64,000 nucleotides of DNA from the NCBI GenBank assembly GCA_036245805.1, contig BTRK01000005.1:49282553-49346552 (forward strand). Direction: 5' to 3'. The notes under the pieces are model-generated. The model saw only the letters and a program-made list of their open reading frames with translations, was not told the DNA's origin and did not search any database. The stretch comes from Pristionchus mayeri (Eukaryota > Nematoda > Chromadorea > Rhabditida > Neodiplogasteridae). A program made the translations under genes and the position numbers. This document shows, piece after piece, positions 46,866 through 58,218 of this stretch (the first letter of the stretch is position 1; each line of letters opens with the position of its first letter).

Positions 46866-47105
46866 ATGACCGATCAACTCTCCGTCGATCAAATTGCCGA
46901 GTTCAAGGAGGCTTTCTCTCGCTTCGATACGGATGGAGACGGCACCTTATCCACCAAGGAACTGGGACCGTTCATGCGCTCTCTAGGCAAAAACCCTACC
47001 GATGACGAACTGAGAGCTTTGGTTCACGAGGTGGACGCCGACGGAAACGGAGAAATCGATTTCCAAGAGTTCCTTACCTTGATGGCTCGTATGAAGAAGA
47101 ACTGA
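46866..47105 (+). CDS. half-calmodulin: two EF hands, 79 aa, right copy
   Basis: Starts [20 protein letters not shown] and differs from the left copy at only three residues (H/Q4, E/D8 and T/P in KELGxFMRSL). Both EF-hand loops are intact. I chose the ATG at 46866 because it matches the left copy. An in-frame ATG at 46824 would add 14 residues ([14 protein letters not shown]), but most of that extension is encoded by the inserted MITE. The near-identity of the two proteins across a diverged palindrome suggests selection or gene conversion. Role as for the left copy. Confidence 0.8.
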   Translation: MTDQLSVDQIAEFKEAFSRFDTDGDGTLSTKELGPFMRSLGKNPTDDELRALVHEVDADGNGEIDFQEFLTLMARMKKN

Positions 47106-48353
47106 GGAGGCGAAATAAGAAGAATCCAAGGGGAAGGAGATGTATGTGGCGAGTCACAGACAATTCATAACCGTCTTATTTTATTGTTCACTTTATCCAT
47201 TTCTATTCCATTCGCTATTTCCTATAAATATTTTTTATTATTATGACTAGAGTGCGGAGATGACGAATGAAGAGTGAAAAGTGAGCAATTGGATGCAAAT
47301 TGAGATCATCCTTTAAGTGAGAAGGAGCGGTTTGTTTTCATGAGATGAGGGCTGTTTTGAAGCAAAAATGGGACGATTTTTACAATTATCTTCGTATTGT
47401 GAATTGTAATTCTGCATTCTGTCTTGAGAAGAACTATACGTTCGTGCCCCACTTATAAGTAAATATTTCTTAGACGAAATTTACCTTAGGCAAACCAAAA
47501 ACAATACCTCCTTTTTTTGTCAGAAAAGCAGGTAGAATGATACTAGGGTGGCGAGAACGGCTCACAGATAACCCGCTTTCTGTCTCTCCTTCGGGTAATC
47601 TCCTGCTCCTCGCGTCGAGTTTCGTGTTCTACTGACGGGTTTCCCGCTTCGGGAGGAAGTTGTGACAAAAAAAAGTTTTGTGGAGGAAGGTCCACAGAGG
47701 AAAGGATTCGAATGTGCTTAGCTTCATTAGCTGTCGATTGGTACCTGCCCGAAAGCTGTTGGATTATCCAGAGTGGTTCTATGGCTCGTTGCATTTCTGT
47801 CGTCAACATCCAAAAGATCAAAGATATTGTTATTGATAATTACGGAGAAAATATACTGATGTGATACAGAACATTCCTGATGTTCTAGAACAAATATTTA
47901 CCCAGTTATAGGTAGACGCATGGGTAGTATCAATTGGATCTTATTTGCAGATTGTACTGGCACTCATCCTGTTGTTCATCTTATCCCAGTTTTATGCCCC
48001 AAACTCTTTAATTGTATTCCGGTGTACTCGCTGTCGCAAATTATTGAATACTTTATCTACATATACCGTTTAACAACTTATATATTCCATAGATAGCAGC
48101 TATACATAGAGAACGATCTGCATAATGCATCTGCAAACAATCGTAAATATCATGTATGCTGTATGTCGATCGCCTAGATTATCTCTTTATATCTCGCTTC
48201 TCACTTACTTTACCATATTTCCGTCACGTTCCTCCTATTGATCATCTTCGCGATGGAGACTCCGTACTTATTGGCTGAACATCATTAACACAATCATTAG
48301 CGATTTATTTTCCTGTTTATAACCACAATTTGGTTCCAATGCATTTTCCTACA

Positions 48354-48570
48354 TTAAAGTTCTGACTCACCGATAATTATTCGTTTGAGGAACTTGATCG
48401 ACATATCTTTCGCCTTTTCTAGTAGAACAATGTATGCATCTATAATAGCCAAAATCGCTGAAGTAACAAAAAAATTTGAACCAAAAAAAATGATGAGAAT
48501 TGAGTCCATTTTATCCTCTTCCTTCTTTTTTGGAAAGCGAGTGAGACGATGTAAGCGCCTGAAAGAAGCG
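48354..48570 (-). CDS. possible membrane-span exon of an unidentified gene
   Basis: An acceptor near 48560 is followed by RLHRLTRFPKKKEEDK and a hydrophobic run SNFFVTSAILAIIDAYIVLL, then a donor-like GGTGAG near 48372. The opening block (GACGATGTAAGCGCCTG on the plus strand) recurs at 41.1, 42.97, 43.69, 52.83 and 55.63 kb, so it marks one exon of a repeated gene family. The frame choice is uncertain. Confidence 0.3.
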
Positions 48571-48837
48571 ATTCGGCAAAAAAGTTGCAAGGATGAAAAT
48601 GGTGCGAAAAATATCGAGTTCGGCAAGGGGTCAAAATGTGAGGCACTAGCTGGAGGAGAGACTGGAGAATCGATGACAGAAGTGTGATAGAGAGAGCGAG
48701 AGATAGGCAAAGCAGAGTGCCACGGCAACGCTCGAACGAGCGAAGAAGCGAGAAAAGAGACTGAAGGCGAGCGTAAGAAGGATAGAGCGAGAGATAAGGC
48801 GAATGAGTCCCGTCGTAACCCCTTTTGAGTGGGAAGT

Positions 48838-48952
48838 AGTGATGCCAAAACGGCGCGCGCTCTCCACGTTTCACACGCTCTCTCACAGGTCAGACAGAGC
48901 GAGAGAGCGTGTGAAACGAGGAGAGCGCGCGCCGTTTTGGCATTACTAGTGG
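48838..48952. mobile_element. hairpin element with GATGCCAAAACGGCG termini, copy 2
   Basis: AGTGATGCCAAAACGGCGCG on the left, CGCGCCGTTTTGGCATTACT on the right, almost identical in its core to copy 1 at 44.0 kb. Confidence 0.8.
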
Positions 48953-49367
48953 GAAGGAGAGAAGGTATATGCGATGGATGGAGAAGGAAAAGAAACGAAG
49001 GAAACCAAACAAAGCATTTGGTACGATTACAGGTGTAATTTGAGTGTGTATATGACTACATGACTTCGTGGAGCTCAAACTGCTTTTGCAGCTGCGGATC
49101 CATTTTTTTAAAAGTTTACAAAAAGCATAAAAATGTAAGACCACTGAAGGTGTCGAAGTGCTTTCTGTTCCATCCATTCCTTAATTCATTACAATTGAAA
49201 TCGCAATAATTAGCGAGGGAAAGTGTACAAGAAACAAGAGAATAAGATCCACTTTAATGACCCCCATTGAATATTCATTCTGGGGGAGCATTACATACAA
49301 TTTTGAAGTGAGCTGAAAAAGAAGGTAGCTCAATGGTGTTACATCGATTCACAGTAAAGGCAACATC

Positions 49368-49489
49368 TCAGTGGGATGAATATAATCCATCCGCCATCAT
49401 GTGTCTCTCCAGCTCCTCGAAGAATGCGATTCTGAGCGCTCTTTCCTCTTCCGTCTCAGCTCGTCGTCTCGGGGCCTCACGAGGCCAAT
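49368..49489 (-). CDS. C-terminal exon of the repeated membrane-gene family, copy 1
   Basis: A TATAG acceptor is followed by DWPREAPRRRAETEEERALR, then FFEELERHMMADGLYSSH and stop at 49368. The previous exon of the same copy (near 49790) gives GKEVENESSIPVEFQQE. Highly charged, probably a cytoplasmic tail. Paralogous exons are at 53.8 and 56.6 kb. Confidence 0.5.
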
Positions 49490-50460
49490 CTATAATTCTT
49501 AGATAATCAGAATGCCGTATACAAAACCGCTACTGAGTGCTTGTGCACATGAAAAGATGCGCGCCTGCTACTTACAAGTCTGGTTTAACCCGGCTAATTC
49601 ATGCTTCTAGATTCTATTAACATCATTTAGTTCATATCGATTTCGTCTTAGCCTGAGGATTCGTTTTCTTCAGTTATAAACATATGTACCCGCAACGACC
49701 CAATTGTTGGCCACAATCGTCTGCACCTATACCTGATTTAGCCAACATTTATGATACTAACTTTCTTGTTGGAACTCAACAGGAATGGACGACTCGTTTT
49801 CCACTTCTTTTCCAACATAGGGTTTCTCATAGGCATGATTTTGCTGAAACTGTTTGCTATTGTAGAAACACTTACATGCATTACATGTACATGCATGAAA
49901 TATCGTGAGGAACAAACTTCACTCTAATTTTAACTGCTAAAATCCGTTTTCCCAATTCCTTAAAAATCGTTTTCACCTTTACTTCGTCTTCCATCTTCAT
50001 GCGTACTACGATTTATTGCGAGAGGGAGGAATGAAATGAGCGCTTCAATGAAAATTAAAAGAAGGTTGTAAACTTTTTAAAATGTACAATGTACTTATGC
50101 GATTCTAAAGACAATATTAAACAAATATATGGGGAGAGGCAAAAGAGCGAACATATTATCATACTTCCAAGCTTTCAATATCGTGTCAGAGTGAACCGGG
50201 CGCGCGCTGAACATTCATCGGCTCGGAGTAAGAGAATTGATGAAAAATCCCAATGAGAAACATGTGATGATGACAACACACGCCTAATCACGTTTTCATG
50301 GAAGAATGTCATTTTATCACATGTTAAGAGGCGCGATTCATTAATTCGATTCTTTCTGATGATTCACAATTGCATTTCTTTCCTCGCTAAGTAAAGCAAA
50401 TCTCCTTCAAAAGGGAAGGAACCGATACGACAGAAAAAAAAACAACTCTTTCTTGTCCCG

Positions 50461-50660
50461 TTTTTTTGCAGCCACTTCAAGCAATTTTACAGTCGTCATG
50501 AGACGATTACGCTTGGTGGTGTAGTGCGGTGAGGCCGACTACTGTTTGGACTACGTATCCCTGCTGTCCAGGGTGCTTCTAGGGAACGATACATTTCGCG
50601 ACCGGGGTCACTACCAATTAACCGACCCGGGGGGATGGAGGGCTTGGTCGCGGTTTAGGC
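50461..50660 (-). mobile_element. SINE-like dispersed repeat, copy 2
   Basis: The reverse complement of the element at 6.28-6.50 kb, with T-runs at its 3' side (50427-50467). Shares the GGTGTAGTGCGGTGA block and CTGTTTGGACTACGTATCCC. Confidence 0.5.
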
Positions 50661-51074
50661 TGGAACTAATATTGCTGACCAATTTTAAGCTGGGAAAGCG
50701 CATGTCCCATTCGTTGTGAAACGGCATTAGTGCCTCTGGATTAGGTATTGACTCAGCTAAAGAAAACGTCGCTGATGCAAATCGATATTATTGCATAATA
50801 AAAGCAATGGATTGAATAAATATAAACAAGATGAGACCCATAATTAGAGACCACAAGGTGTTCTGTCAAAATCGTCACACGAGGCAATGTTTGGGACTAA
50901 TGTAGCCCTAACGGTCTGAATAAGACAATGCTTTTTGATTTAAGGCGATATCTTCACTCTGCTCCGAGTTATTATCAAAAAACCTCAAACTCGCTCTCAA
51001 CGGAGGAATGCTCGAAATCGGGATAGTGGGAAATATATGAAAGTCGGAGAGAAAATATATAACTCCTTATCGCC

Positions 51075-51180
51075 ACCGAGCAGATGTTCACTTGGTGTGG
51101 TGGCAGAGCTCTAGCTCTCGCTTCCCAAACTGTCAGGTTCGAACCCCCACCGTTGAAACTGGTTTGCATTTTTTTGCAAT
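51075..51180 (+). other. tRNA-derived sequence
   Basis: GTGGTGGCAGAGCTCTAG (A-box-like), CTTCCCAAA (anticodon-loop-like) and a good B box, GGTTCGAACCC, followed by a T-run near 51170 that could terminate RNA polymerase III. The T stem and acceptor stem pair poorly, so it is unlikely to be a functional tRNA. Confidence 0.3.
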
Positions 51181-52239
51181 TCCTTTTCAAATTTTTTTAC
51201 CTTTACGGCGGATCGAAAAAACATTCCTCTGTCTTCCAATTTTGCATGATGTATCTTACTGATGGGAACTACAGACCACGAATGGAGCAGCTGCATTCGA
51301 GTAAAAGGGCTCATTTTACACCTATTCCTATTCTTATTAGCGTGTGCTGACCTAATTAGAGTTGATCGATCAAGCTTCTCCACTGACCATTTATGGAGGA
51401 TCCTAAGAGCTACCGAAATCGCTTTTAATCGCCCGATTTGGTTGAGAATTCGAGGCGCCACGGCTCTTGCGGATTTTGAGCGAGTTCCGTATTCCCGAAA
51501 GTGGGGGTGGCTTGCGGTCTCTACCCATAATAGAGTAGGTGAATAGTGCTAGTGCAATTCTTGTCAAGGCAGTAAGGGAAAACAGAAAGAAGATAGCCAA
51601 ATGAGCGAGCATCGGATAATTACACTTTCTATGTCGTATTTTGTTCACATCGAGAGTGATTCGGGAAAAAAACAAACGGAAACGGTCACACTTTGTGAAC
51701 AATAATAATATCGGGTGCTCCATTTCCGCTCTTTCTCTTCAAGTGGGGTAAGAAATAAGTACGCCGTTTGAGAGATTGTGCGGGATGTATAGGGGGGGGG
51801 GGGCTGAGCATGTGAGGGTAATCGAGAACAACGTGTAATGAAGGCATTGCAATGAGATTTTTTCGAACAAAATTAAAGAATTGGTGGAATCAAAAAATAT
51901 CAAAAAATTATTCTTAAATCATTTTTTGTCGTTCTAGTTGAATGATTTTTCAAGTGTGATCTTGCGTGTTCAGTCTATATTTATCATATGTACAATTCGA
52001 ACGCACAATTGTGGAACAAACACAATAAAAAATTCTGAATTGCGAACTGCCATCTCAATAGTTAGTGAATTCTCCACTCATATTCCTTCGATACCGACTC
52101 CGATTGATCCTGCATAAAAACAGCGCTTATTTGTATCTTAGACGTATGTTATCCCAACCCCGAAATTGATAGTCAGCGTGTTTTGGCGGCTGCTTCACAC
52201 ACTTTCGGACACTGTGCTAGTGAATTTTTATTTTCATTA

Positions 52240-52700
52240 TTTCTTTTTTCCTGTGTATTATAAGATGTTGGGCGATGACTTCAGCGTACCTTTGATGTAT
52301 CCGAATGCCGCTGTGTAGATTGCATCTCCGAACGTTGAGTGAGGCTGAAAAAAATCTATTTATCAAGATAGTGAAAGGAAACCGCACACTTCCAGAAGCA
52401 ACAGTGCGAGCGTGTAGATCATATTGTTGAAGGACAGGGCCAGGATGTAGTACCTGTAAAGGTAGAGTACCTCTGAGCTTTGATTCGAGCTTTGATGGCC
52501 CGCAATGGCTTGACTTCTCACTGCGGACCCGCAATTCCGAAATCGTTTAGCCATCCCTACTCAGATTGCAAAGAGCGGATGTCGATACTTTATCACTTCG
52601 TTAAACCGAGAGCGAAGGCGTTAGAGTGTACACAAATAAACATACTCACTTGAACTTGGAAAGGTTCGGCACACTCACACAATGATACGAATGAGAATGA
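52240..52700 (-). CDS. membrane-span exons resembling a nematode 7TM chemoreceptor
   Basis: Three minus-strand exon candidates with matching phases: one ending HCVSVPNLSKFK, one from 52453 reading YYILALSFNNMIYTLALLLL, and one near 52320-52265 reading PHSTFGDAIYTAAFGYIK. The order (basic residues, KYY, a span, then a Pro/His/Gly-containing loop) resembles the TM2 region of str-type receptors. That is a resemblance, not a confirmed match. Another hydrophobic segment lies near 51.6 kb (AHLAIFFLFSLTALTRIALA). A copy at 55.1-55.5 kb is fused and deleted. A full seven-span frame could not be assembled. Confidence 0.35.
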
Positions 52701-53740
52701 GAATAATAATAACAAGTCTGAAATTGTCGAATTTTTCGTAAAAAGTGCTATTATAATCGTACTCTCATTTGAGTTATTTTATGAAGTTATTGATGATCCA
52801 GTGGTTCTCCTGCAGGGGAAAGTGAGACGATTTAGACGTCTGAAAAATATTTAATTGAGAAAATGAATTGAACGAAAAACAAAACGATTCAATGAGCATC
52901 GTTATCAATGAGAAAATTCGTAGAAAGCTAGCATGAATTACATCTAGAATTTAGTTTCATCCTCAAACAGATACATAAAAAGGCTGGCATGGAGCTGGGA
53001 GGTATAATGTCGAAGAATTCCATGACTACATGCCCATGACTCCCTCTTCAATTCACGTGCTCTCTTTCACTCTTTCCCTCTCCCTCTCATTAGATTCTTC
53101 TCGTTTCATATCCATGTTTTCCTCAAGCCACTCCTCATTCCTAGAAATAAGCACAATTTAGGTCACAAATTCGTATAGTAGCCATGACTCATACTTTTTT
53201 TATCAGATGAGGGAGATGTACAAGCTTGAGTGCACGGACAAAGTCAAAGTGCGATTGTGATTTACCAGAAGAGTAGGTGAGAATGTAGTCCAAGAAGAGA
53301 CTACATTTTGGAGATGTAATTGAACTCGTATAGTCCAGTCCAGCCAGACTTCTAGACAAAAATAAATTAATGATCTACTGGCCAATCTCTTCCATACCTA
53401 GGTATAGAAAGTGAGGAAACAAAGGATGCCAAACATAAAATTGTGCACGATTCCATGTTAATTTGAGAGTGTGTACTACGCTACATAACTGTGGAACTCC
53501 AAAATAATATCCTAGAAGCAACATATTTCAGTTTTTCCACTCCATTCATTCAATAAGTAATTGAAATCGTAAGTATGAACATATGTTAGGAACATACAGA
53601 AGACAAGGGGAGAATTAGAATCATATGTGTCTCATTTATCGTTGATTCCGAAGGAAAATTGCATGGCATAATACTTAGAAGTGAGATAAAATAGAAGGTG
53701 AGTAAATGGTGCACAATCGAATTACTGTCCGCGCATTCGC

Positions 53741-53862
53741 TCATTTGGATGGCGTGAGCCCAACCCCCTTCATGTGTCTGCGTAATTTCTTGAAGAAGGC
53801 CATTCTCCGCGCTATTTCCTCTTCCGTCTCAGCTCGTCTCCTTGGGGGCTCAGGAGGCGAAC
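53741..53862 (-). CDS. C-terminal exon of the repeated membrane-gene family, copy 2
   Basis: CAG acceptor, then GSPPEPPRRRAETEEEIARR, MAFFKKLRRHMKGVGLTPSK and stop. The preceding exon (about 54130-54012) encodes SIQQNNGDSLPDAGEAEVST and SAERQE. It aligns with copies 1 and 3. Confidence 0.5.
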
Positions 53863-55140
53863 CTGTAATCGGTCAAAGCATGAATGAAAGTTGTTGTAAT
53901 AGTTTTCTTTCTTCGTTGTCAGGATAGAAGATCATTGAATGTATTCGCAATGACGTAATTGTTGACAACAATGTTTGGTTCTTCTGCTTGATTTCGTCAA
54001 CGTCTATGCTACTCACTCTCTTGACGCTCAGCAGAAGTGGACACTTCTGCTTCTCCAGCATCAGGTAAGGAATCGCCGTTATTTTGCTGAATGCTTTGAT
54101 ATGCAAGTACACAGGGAATATCGTGAGGTACAAATTTGCATACGAATGTGTATGTAAAAAAATACTATTTCTGTTTTTTTGAAAATATCTTGTCGTTCAC
54201 CTTTAATTCATTTCTGCCCTCCATATTCTTGTTATTACGATTCCTTGTGAGAGGATTGAATGGTGTATGTGCCTCAGCGAAGATTGTAAATGCTTTCAAA
54301 TGTACAATACTATATGGTGCAAAGCAATACATATGAAATACATTAGCAGTGTATTGAAGAAATATCACATGACACTAATAATATAGTTATAATATAGTTG
54401 GATGATAGCGCTCTCAAGACAGAAAGGAAAAAAAGTAAAAGGGGATAGAAAAATGAGCGATCATACGACTATGACACTTTCGATATCATGCGATGTTACA
54501 GCGAGTGAATCGAGGAGAATGGTTGAATACGTGGTTCTTTAGAGATTGTGAACGATATGTGGAGGCAGAGTGCGTCATCGGGATAGTTGCCCACGCCGGC
54601 GGCGACCCCCATGACTCGATTTGAGGGGAGCAGTGCTGAACCATGAATAGGGGTCATGGTCTGAAAACACCTCGCCGCCAGTGTTGGGCAACTATGGTCA
54701 ACATATTTGATATATCTGTGGAGGAAAATCTTAAGGCAGAAGAAGACCAAATGTGGGCTCATAAATCGAAAGATAATGCTATAGATTGAAAGAGGGACTT
54801 CCATGGTAACAACTTCGATGTGGTCTGAGAGGCGGGAAATCGAGAGCCACTAAAAGAAGGAGATACAGTGAGATGGCAATTGCGAACAAATTTACAGGGT
54901 TGGCGTAATCAAAATATGTTCAAAACGTTGAAAAAAACATTCTCTATTAATTTGTATTGACTACAAGTTATAGCCATTCGACCTTCCTGCGATGAATACT
55001 CATCATGACCAATACTTTGCATTTGGCGCACGCGTATGACATTTTGTTTTCAATCTCGAAAATATTTATCAGATCATGTAAAAAAAATTGAACAGATATG
55101 ATACTGCCATGAATATAGGATTACGTACACTACAATTGAC

Positions 55141-55500
55141 CTAATACGTGTTTGCTACTTGCTGGAGTCTCCACATATATCCTTTTGATCCAATTTCGTA
55201 CGGCAAGTTGAACTCCTCAAGGGTCGTTTTAAAATTTGAATGCGATTTCACTGACTTTGAACTGGAGGAAGGAAGAGGCTTCCCAAAGGTAGATTCCGAA
55301 GCACATTGTTGAGAGACAGGCCAGGATGTACTACCTGAACATAGAAGGACCAGATTCAATTGGGAAAAACGGTAGTTTATAGAGAGTTGACGTTGATCAT
55401 TTCATCGCTTCGTTTAAGACAAGAGTGAAGAAAAAACATACTCACTTAAACTTGGAACGGGTCGGCACTCTCAGACAATGATAAGCATGAAATTGAGAAG
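55141..55500 (-). pseudogene. decayed copy of the 7TM-like exons
   Basis: Ends of the exon candidates seen at 52.3-52.7 kb recur (RVPTRSKFK; YYILA), but a base is missing after TGGCC. The sequence for the next exon (ESTFGK, compare HSTFGD) is joined directly with no intron, leaving no continuous frame. This indicates deletion after duplication. Confidence 0.5.
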
Positions 55501-56530
55501 AATGACGAAAACGAATAAATTGTATATTATTTATTGGATAGAAGTGCTATAAAAGTCGTACTTGCTAAGCTTGTGGAGTTCTTTTCCATAATAGTTGAAG
55601 TTTGAGTGCTTCACCTCCAAGGGAAAGTGAGACGATTTAGACGTCTGGAAAATGTTTAATTGAGAAATGAATTGAACCAAAAACAAAACGATGCAATGAG
55701 CATTGTAATCAACGACAAAAGGTGACACGAAAAAAACTGAGAAAGCTAATATGAAGCTAATATCCATCTAGAATTTACTTGAAGCACCCTCAGAAAGATA
55801 GCTGAAATGTATGTATTGTCCTTGGATGTGCAATATCAAAGAATTTCTTCGAAACAAGTAGGCACCCTCTTCAGTTCACGTGCTATCTATCACTCTTTCC
55901 CTCTCTCTCTCATCGGTTTCTTCTCGCGTCATAACCATGTTTTCCCCAAACCACTCCCCCTTCACTCTCTGAAACATCCACAATTTAGGTCTCAAAATCG
56001 TATAGCAGCCATGACTCATACTTGTTTTCATCAGATGAGGGCGCTCAAAGTGCAATAATGACGGATCAGAGTAGTTGAGAATGTAGTCCAAGAAGCAACT
56101 ACATTTTGAAGACATGGCAGAAATAGTATAGTGGGCTCAATCCAGCCAGAACTCGAGACGAAAATAAATTAATGATCTACTGGCCAATCTCATCCATGCA
56201 TAGCTATAGAAAGTGAGGAAACGAAGGATGCGAAACATAAAATTTTGCACTATCACATGTTAATTTGAGAGTGTTCAGTACGCTACATGACTTTGTGGAA
56301 CTCCAAAAATGATCCTAGAAGCAAAATATTTGAGTTTGTTCCACTCCATCCACTCATTCAATAAGTAATTGAAATCGTAAGTATGGATATATTGTAGGAA
56401 CGAACAGAAGACAAGGGAGAATTAGAATCATATGTGTCTCATTTATTGTTGATTCCGAAGGAATATTGCATGGCATAATATTTAGAAGTGAGATAAAATA
56501 GAAGGTGAGTAAATGGGGGATAAAATCGAA

Positions 56531-56670
56531 TTACTGTCCGTGCAATCTCTCATTTGGATGGCATGAGCCCACCCCCTTCATGTGTCTGCGTAATTCTTTG
56601 AAGAAGGCCATTCTTCGCGCTATTTCCTCTTCCGTCTCAGCTCCTCTCCTTGGGGGCTCAGGGGGCGAAC
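56531..56670 (-). pseudogene. C-terminal exon of the repeated membrane-gene family, copy 3, frameshifted end
   Basis: Reads PPEPPRRGAETEEEIARRM and FFKELRRHMKGVG like copy 2. One T is then missing in the GGGGGTTGGG stretch, so the end is read as SCHPNERLHGQ before a stop. The upstream exon keeps NIQQNNGDALPDDVQEGKEE. The 5' part of this copy has been replaced by the retrotransposon fragment at 57.2-58.1 kb. Confidence 0.5.
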
Positions 56671-57189
56671 CTGTAATCGGTCAAAGCATGAATGAAAGTT
56701 GTTGTAATAGTTTTGTTTCTTCGTTGTAAGGATATTAGATCATTAAATGTATTCGCAATGACGTAATTGTTGACCACAATGTTTGGTTCTTCTGCTTGAT
56801 TTCGTCAACGTCTATGCTACTCACTCTCTTGACGCTCAGCAGAAGTGGACGCTTCTTCTTTCCCCTCTTGTACATCATCGGGCAAGGCATCTCCGTTATT
56901 TTGCTGAATATTTTTGATATTCAACTACCAATTACACAGGGAATATCGTGAGGTACAACTTTGTATACGAATGTGTAATACAAAAATCCCTATTTCAAAA
57001 TTCTTTAAAATCTTTAGTCGTTCACTTTTACTTCATTTCTGCCCTCCATCTCATTGATATTACGATTCCTTGCGAGAGGAGACGATGATGTACGGCCTTC
57101 AGTGAAGAATGGAAATGCGTTGAAATGTTTAATACTATAGGGTGCAAAGCAATAAATGCGAAATACATTAGCAGTATATTGAAGTGATA

Positions 57190-58120
57190 CTTTACGCATT
57201 GTAGTCACAATTGCTGAGTAGCTTGTAAGATCGAGTTGAGGGAAATTCATAGAGGCAGTAAACGATGGGACAGACAGTTTCTGATCGATCCTTGGGGGCT
57301 TGTATTTCATTCTTCTTGTGGAATCGATTCGGACTCTTGCCATCAACATTCTATGGTCGGATGAGAAAGAGTGAGAGCCGACAATGGAGACATCCAGGAA
57401 GATCGATAGGTCTTGGCATAGCATATAATCAATGAGATTTCTGGTTCTTATATCGGGTGACAGCCATGTCCATTTCCTGCTCTGCCTTTTATCAAACCGC
57501 GTGTTCATTATTCTCATTCGGTTAGCGGCGCAGAAATCTCCAAGTACTTGGCCTCTCTCGTTTCTTTGTCCTAGGCCGTGCCTTCCTATCCACGTATCAT
57601 GGGAACCTTGCTTTGATCCCACCTTGCAGTTGAAATCCCCACAGATAATCACTCGACGTCTCCCCACGCCCGGTAGCTGAGCACGACTTGTGGGGGAGTC
57701 TAACAATATCTCTAGATCATTCAAAACGGCATCGTAGTCGACGTCGGGAGAGGCACTTGTTGGGAGGTAAACTGAGATAATTCTCAATCCCATTTTATCG
57801 ATGTCTACGTATGAGAGGCGGTCGGTGACATTATGGAAATCGGCAAAATTGGCCCATTTTGAGTGAATTAGGAAGCCCGTGCCATAGAGAGATCTTGTAC
57901 CATACGAAAGCAATAAATGATTGGTTTTGCTTAGAGTAATCGAGGTGAATGCAGCCCGGCGAGTTTCTTGTAGGGCGATGACATCAAAGGAAATTTCACA
58001 TATGGACTCCTCGAACTCCACAAGGCGATCACTCTTGCATAGGCTTCGGCAGTTGTAGCTTCCAATTTTGAGCGTCGGCGGTAGCATTGGTTGGACAAGT
58101 TGCCTCTCCAGCTTGTCCAA
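57190..58120 (-). pseudogene. endonuclease domain of a non-LTR retrotransposon (RTE-like), truncated
   Basis: From the Met at 58120 the frame reads MDKLERQLVQPMLPPTLKIG and runs through the apurinic-endonuclease-type domain: SYNCRSL (catalytic Asn), IALQETRR (Glu), ICGDFNCKVG (Asp-Phe-Asn) and SSDHRMLMA (Asp-His). About 300 residues are intact with no stop. The motif set and spacing suit the RTE clade. At about 57190 the element ends abruptly and the frame continues by chance into sequence of the duplicated gene family (LQYTANVFRIYCFAPYS, matched at 54.3 kb). The reverse transcriptase is absent. The plus-strand end abuts the 176-bp satellite. Confidence 0.75.
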
Positions 58121-58218
58121 GCGACTGGGAGGGATTCTTCAAGGAGACTAGGCGAGAGGGGGGAGGGGGGCGGAGTCGACCGCCCCTCGCCAGGGAACGA
58201 ATGAGGAATACAGGATTT

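Larger units (their letters stand above)
44532..47445. repeat. large inverted duplication around two half-calmodulin genes
   Basis: Left arm about 44532-45675, right arm about 45861-47445, spacer about 185 bases. Matching blocks include AATTGTAAAAATCGTCCCAT at the outer ends, CGAAATAAGGGCCCTATCG in the middle and CACAGAGAGTCAGA/TCTGACTCTCTGTG at the centre. The right arm is longer mainly because of a 362-bp element at 46488. Confidence 0.85.
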
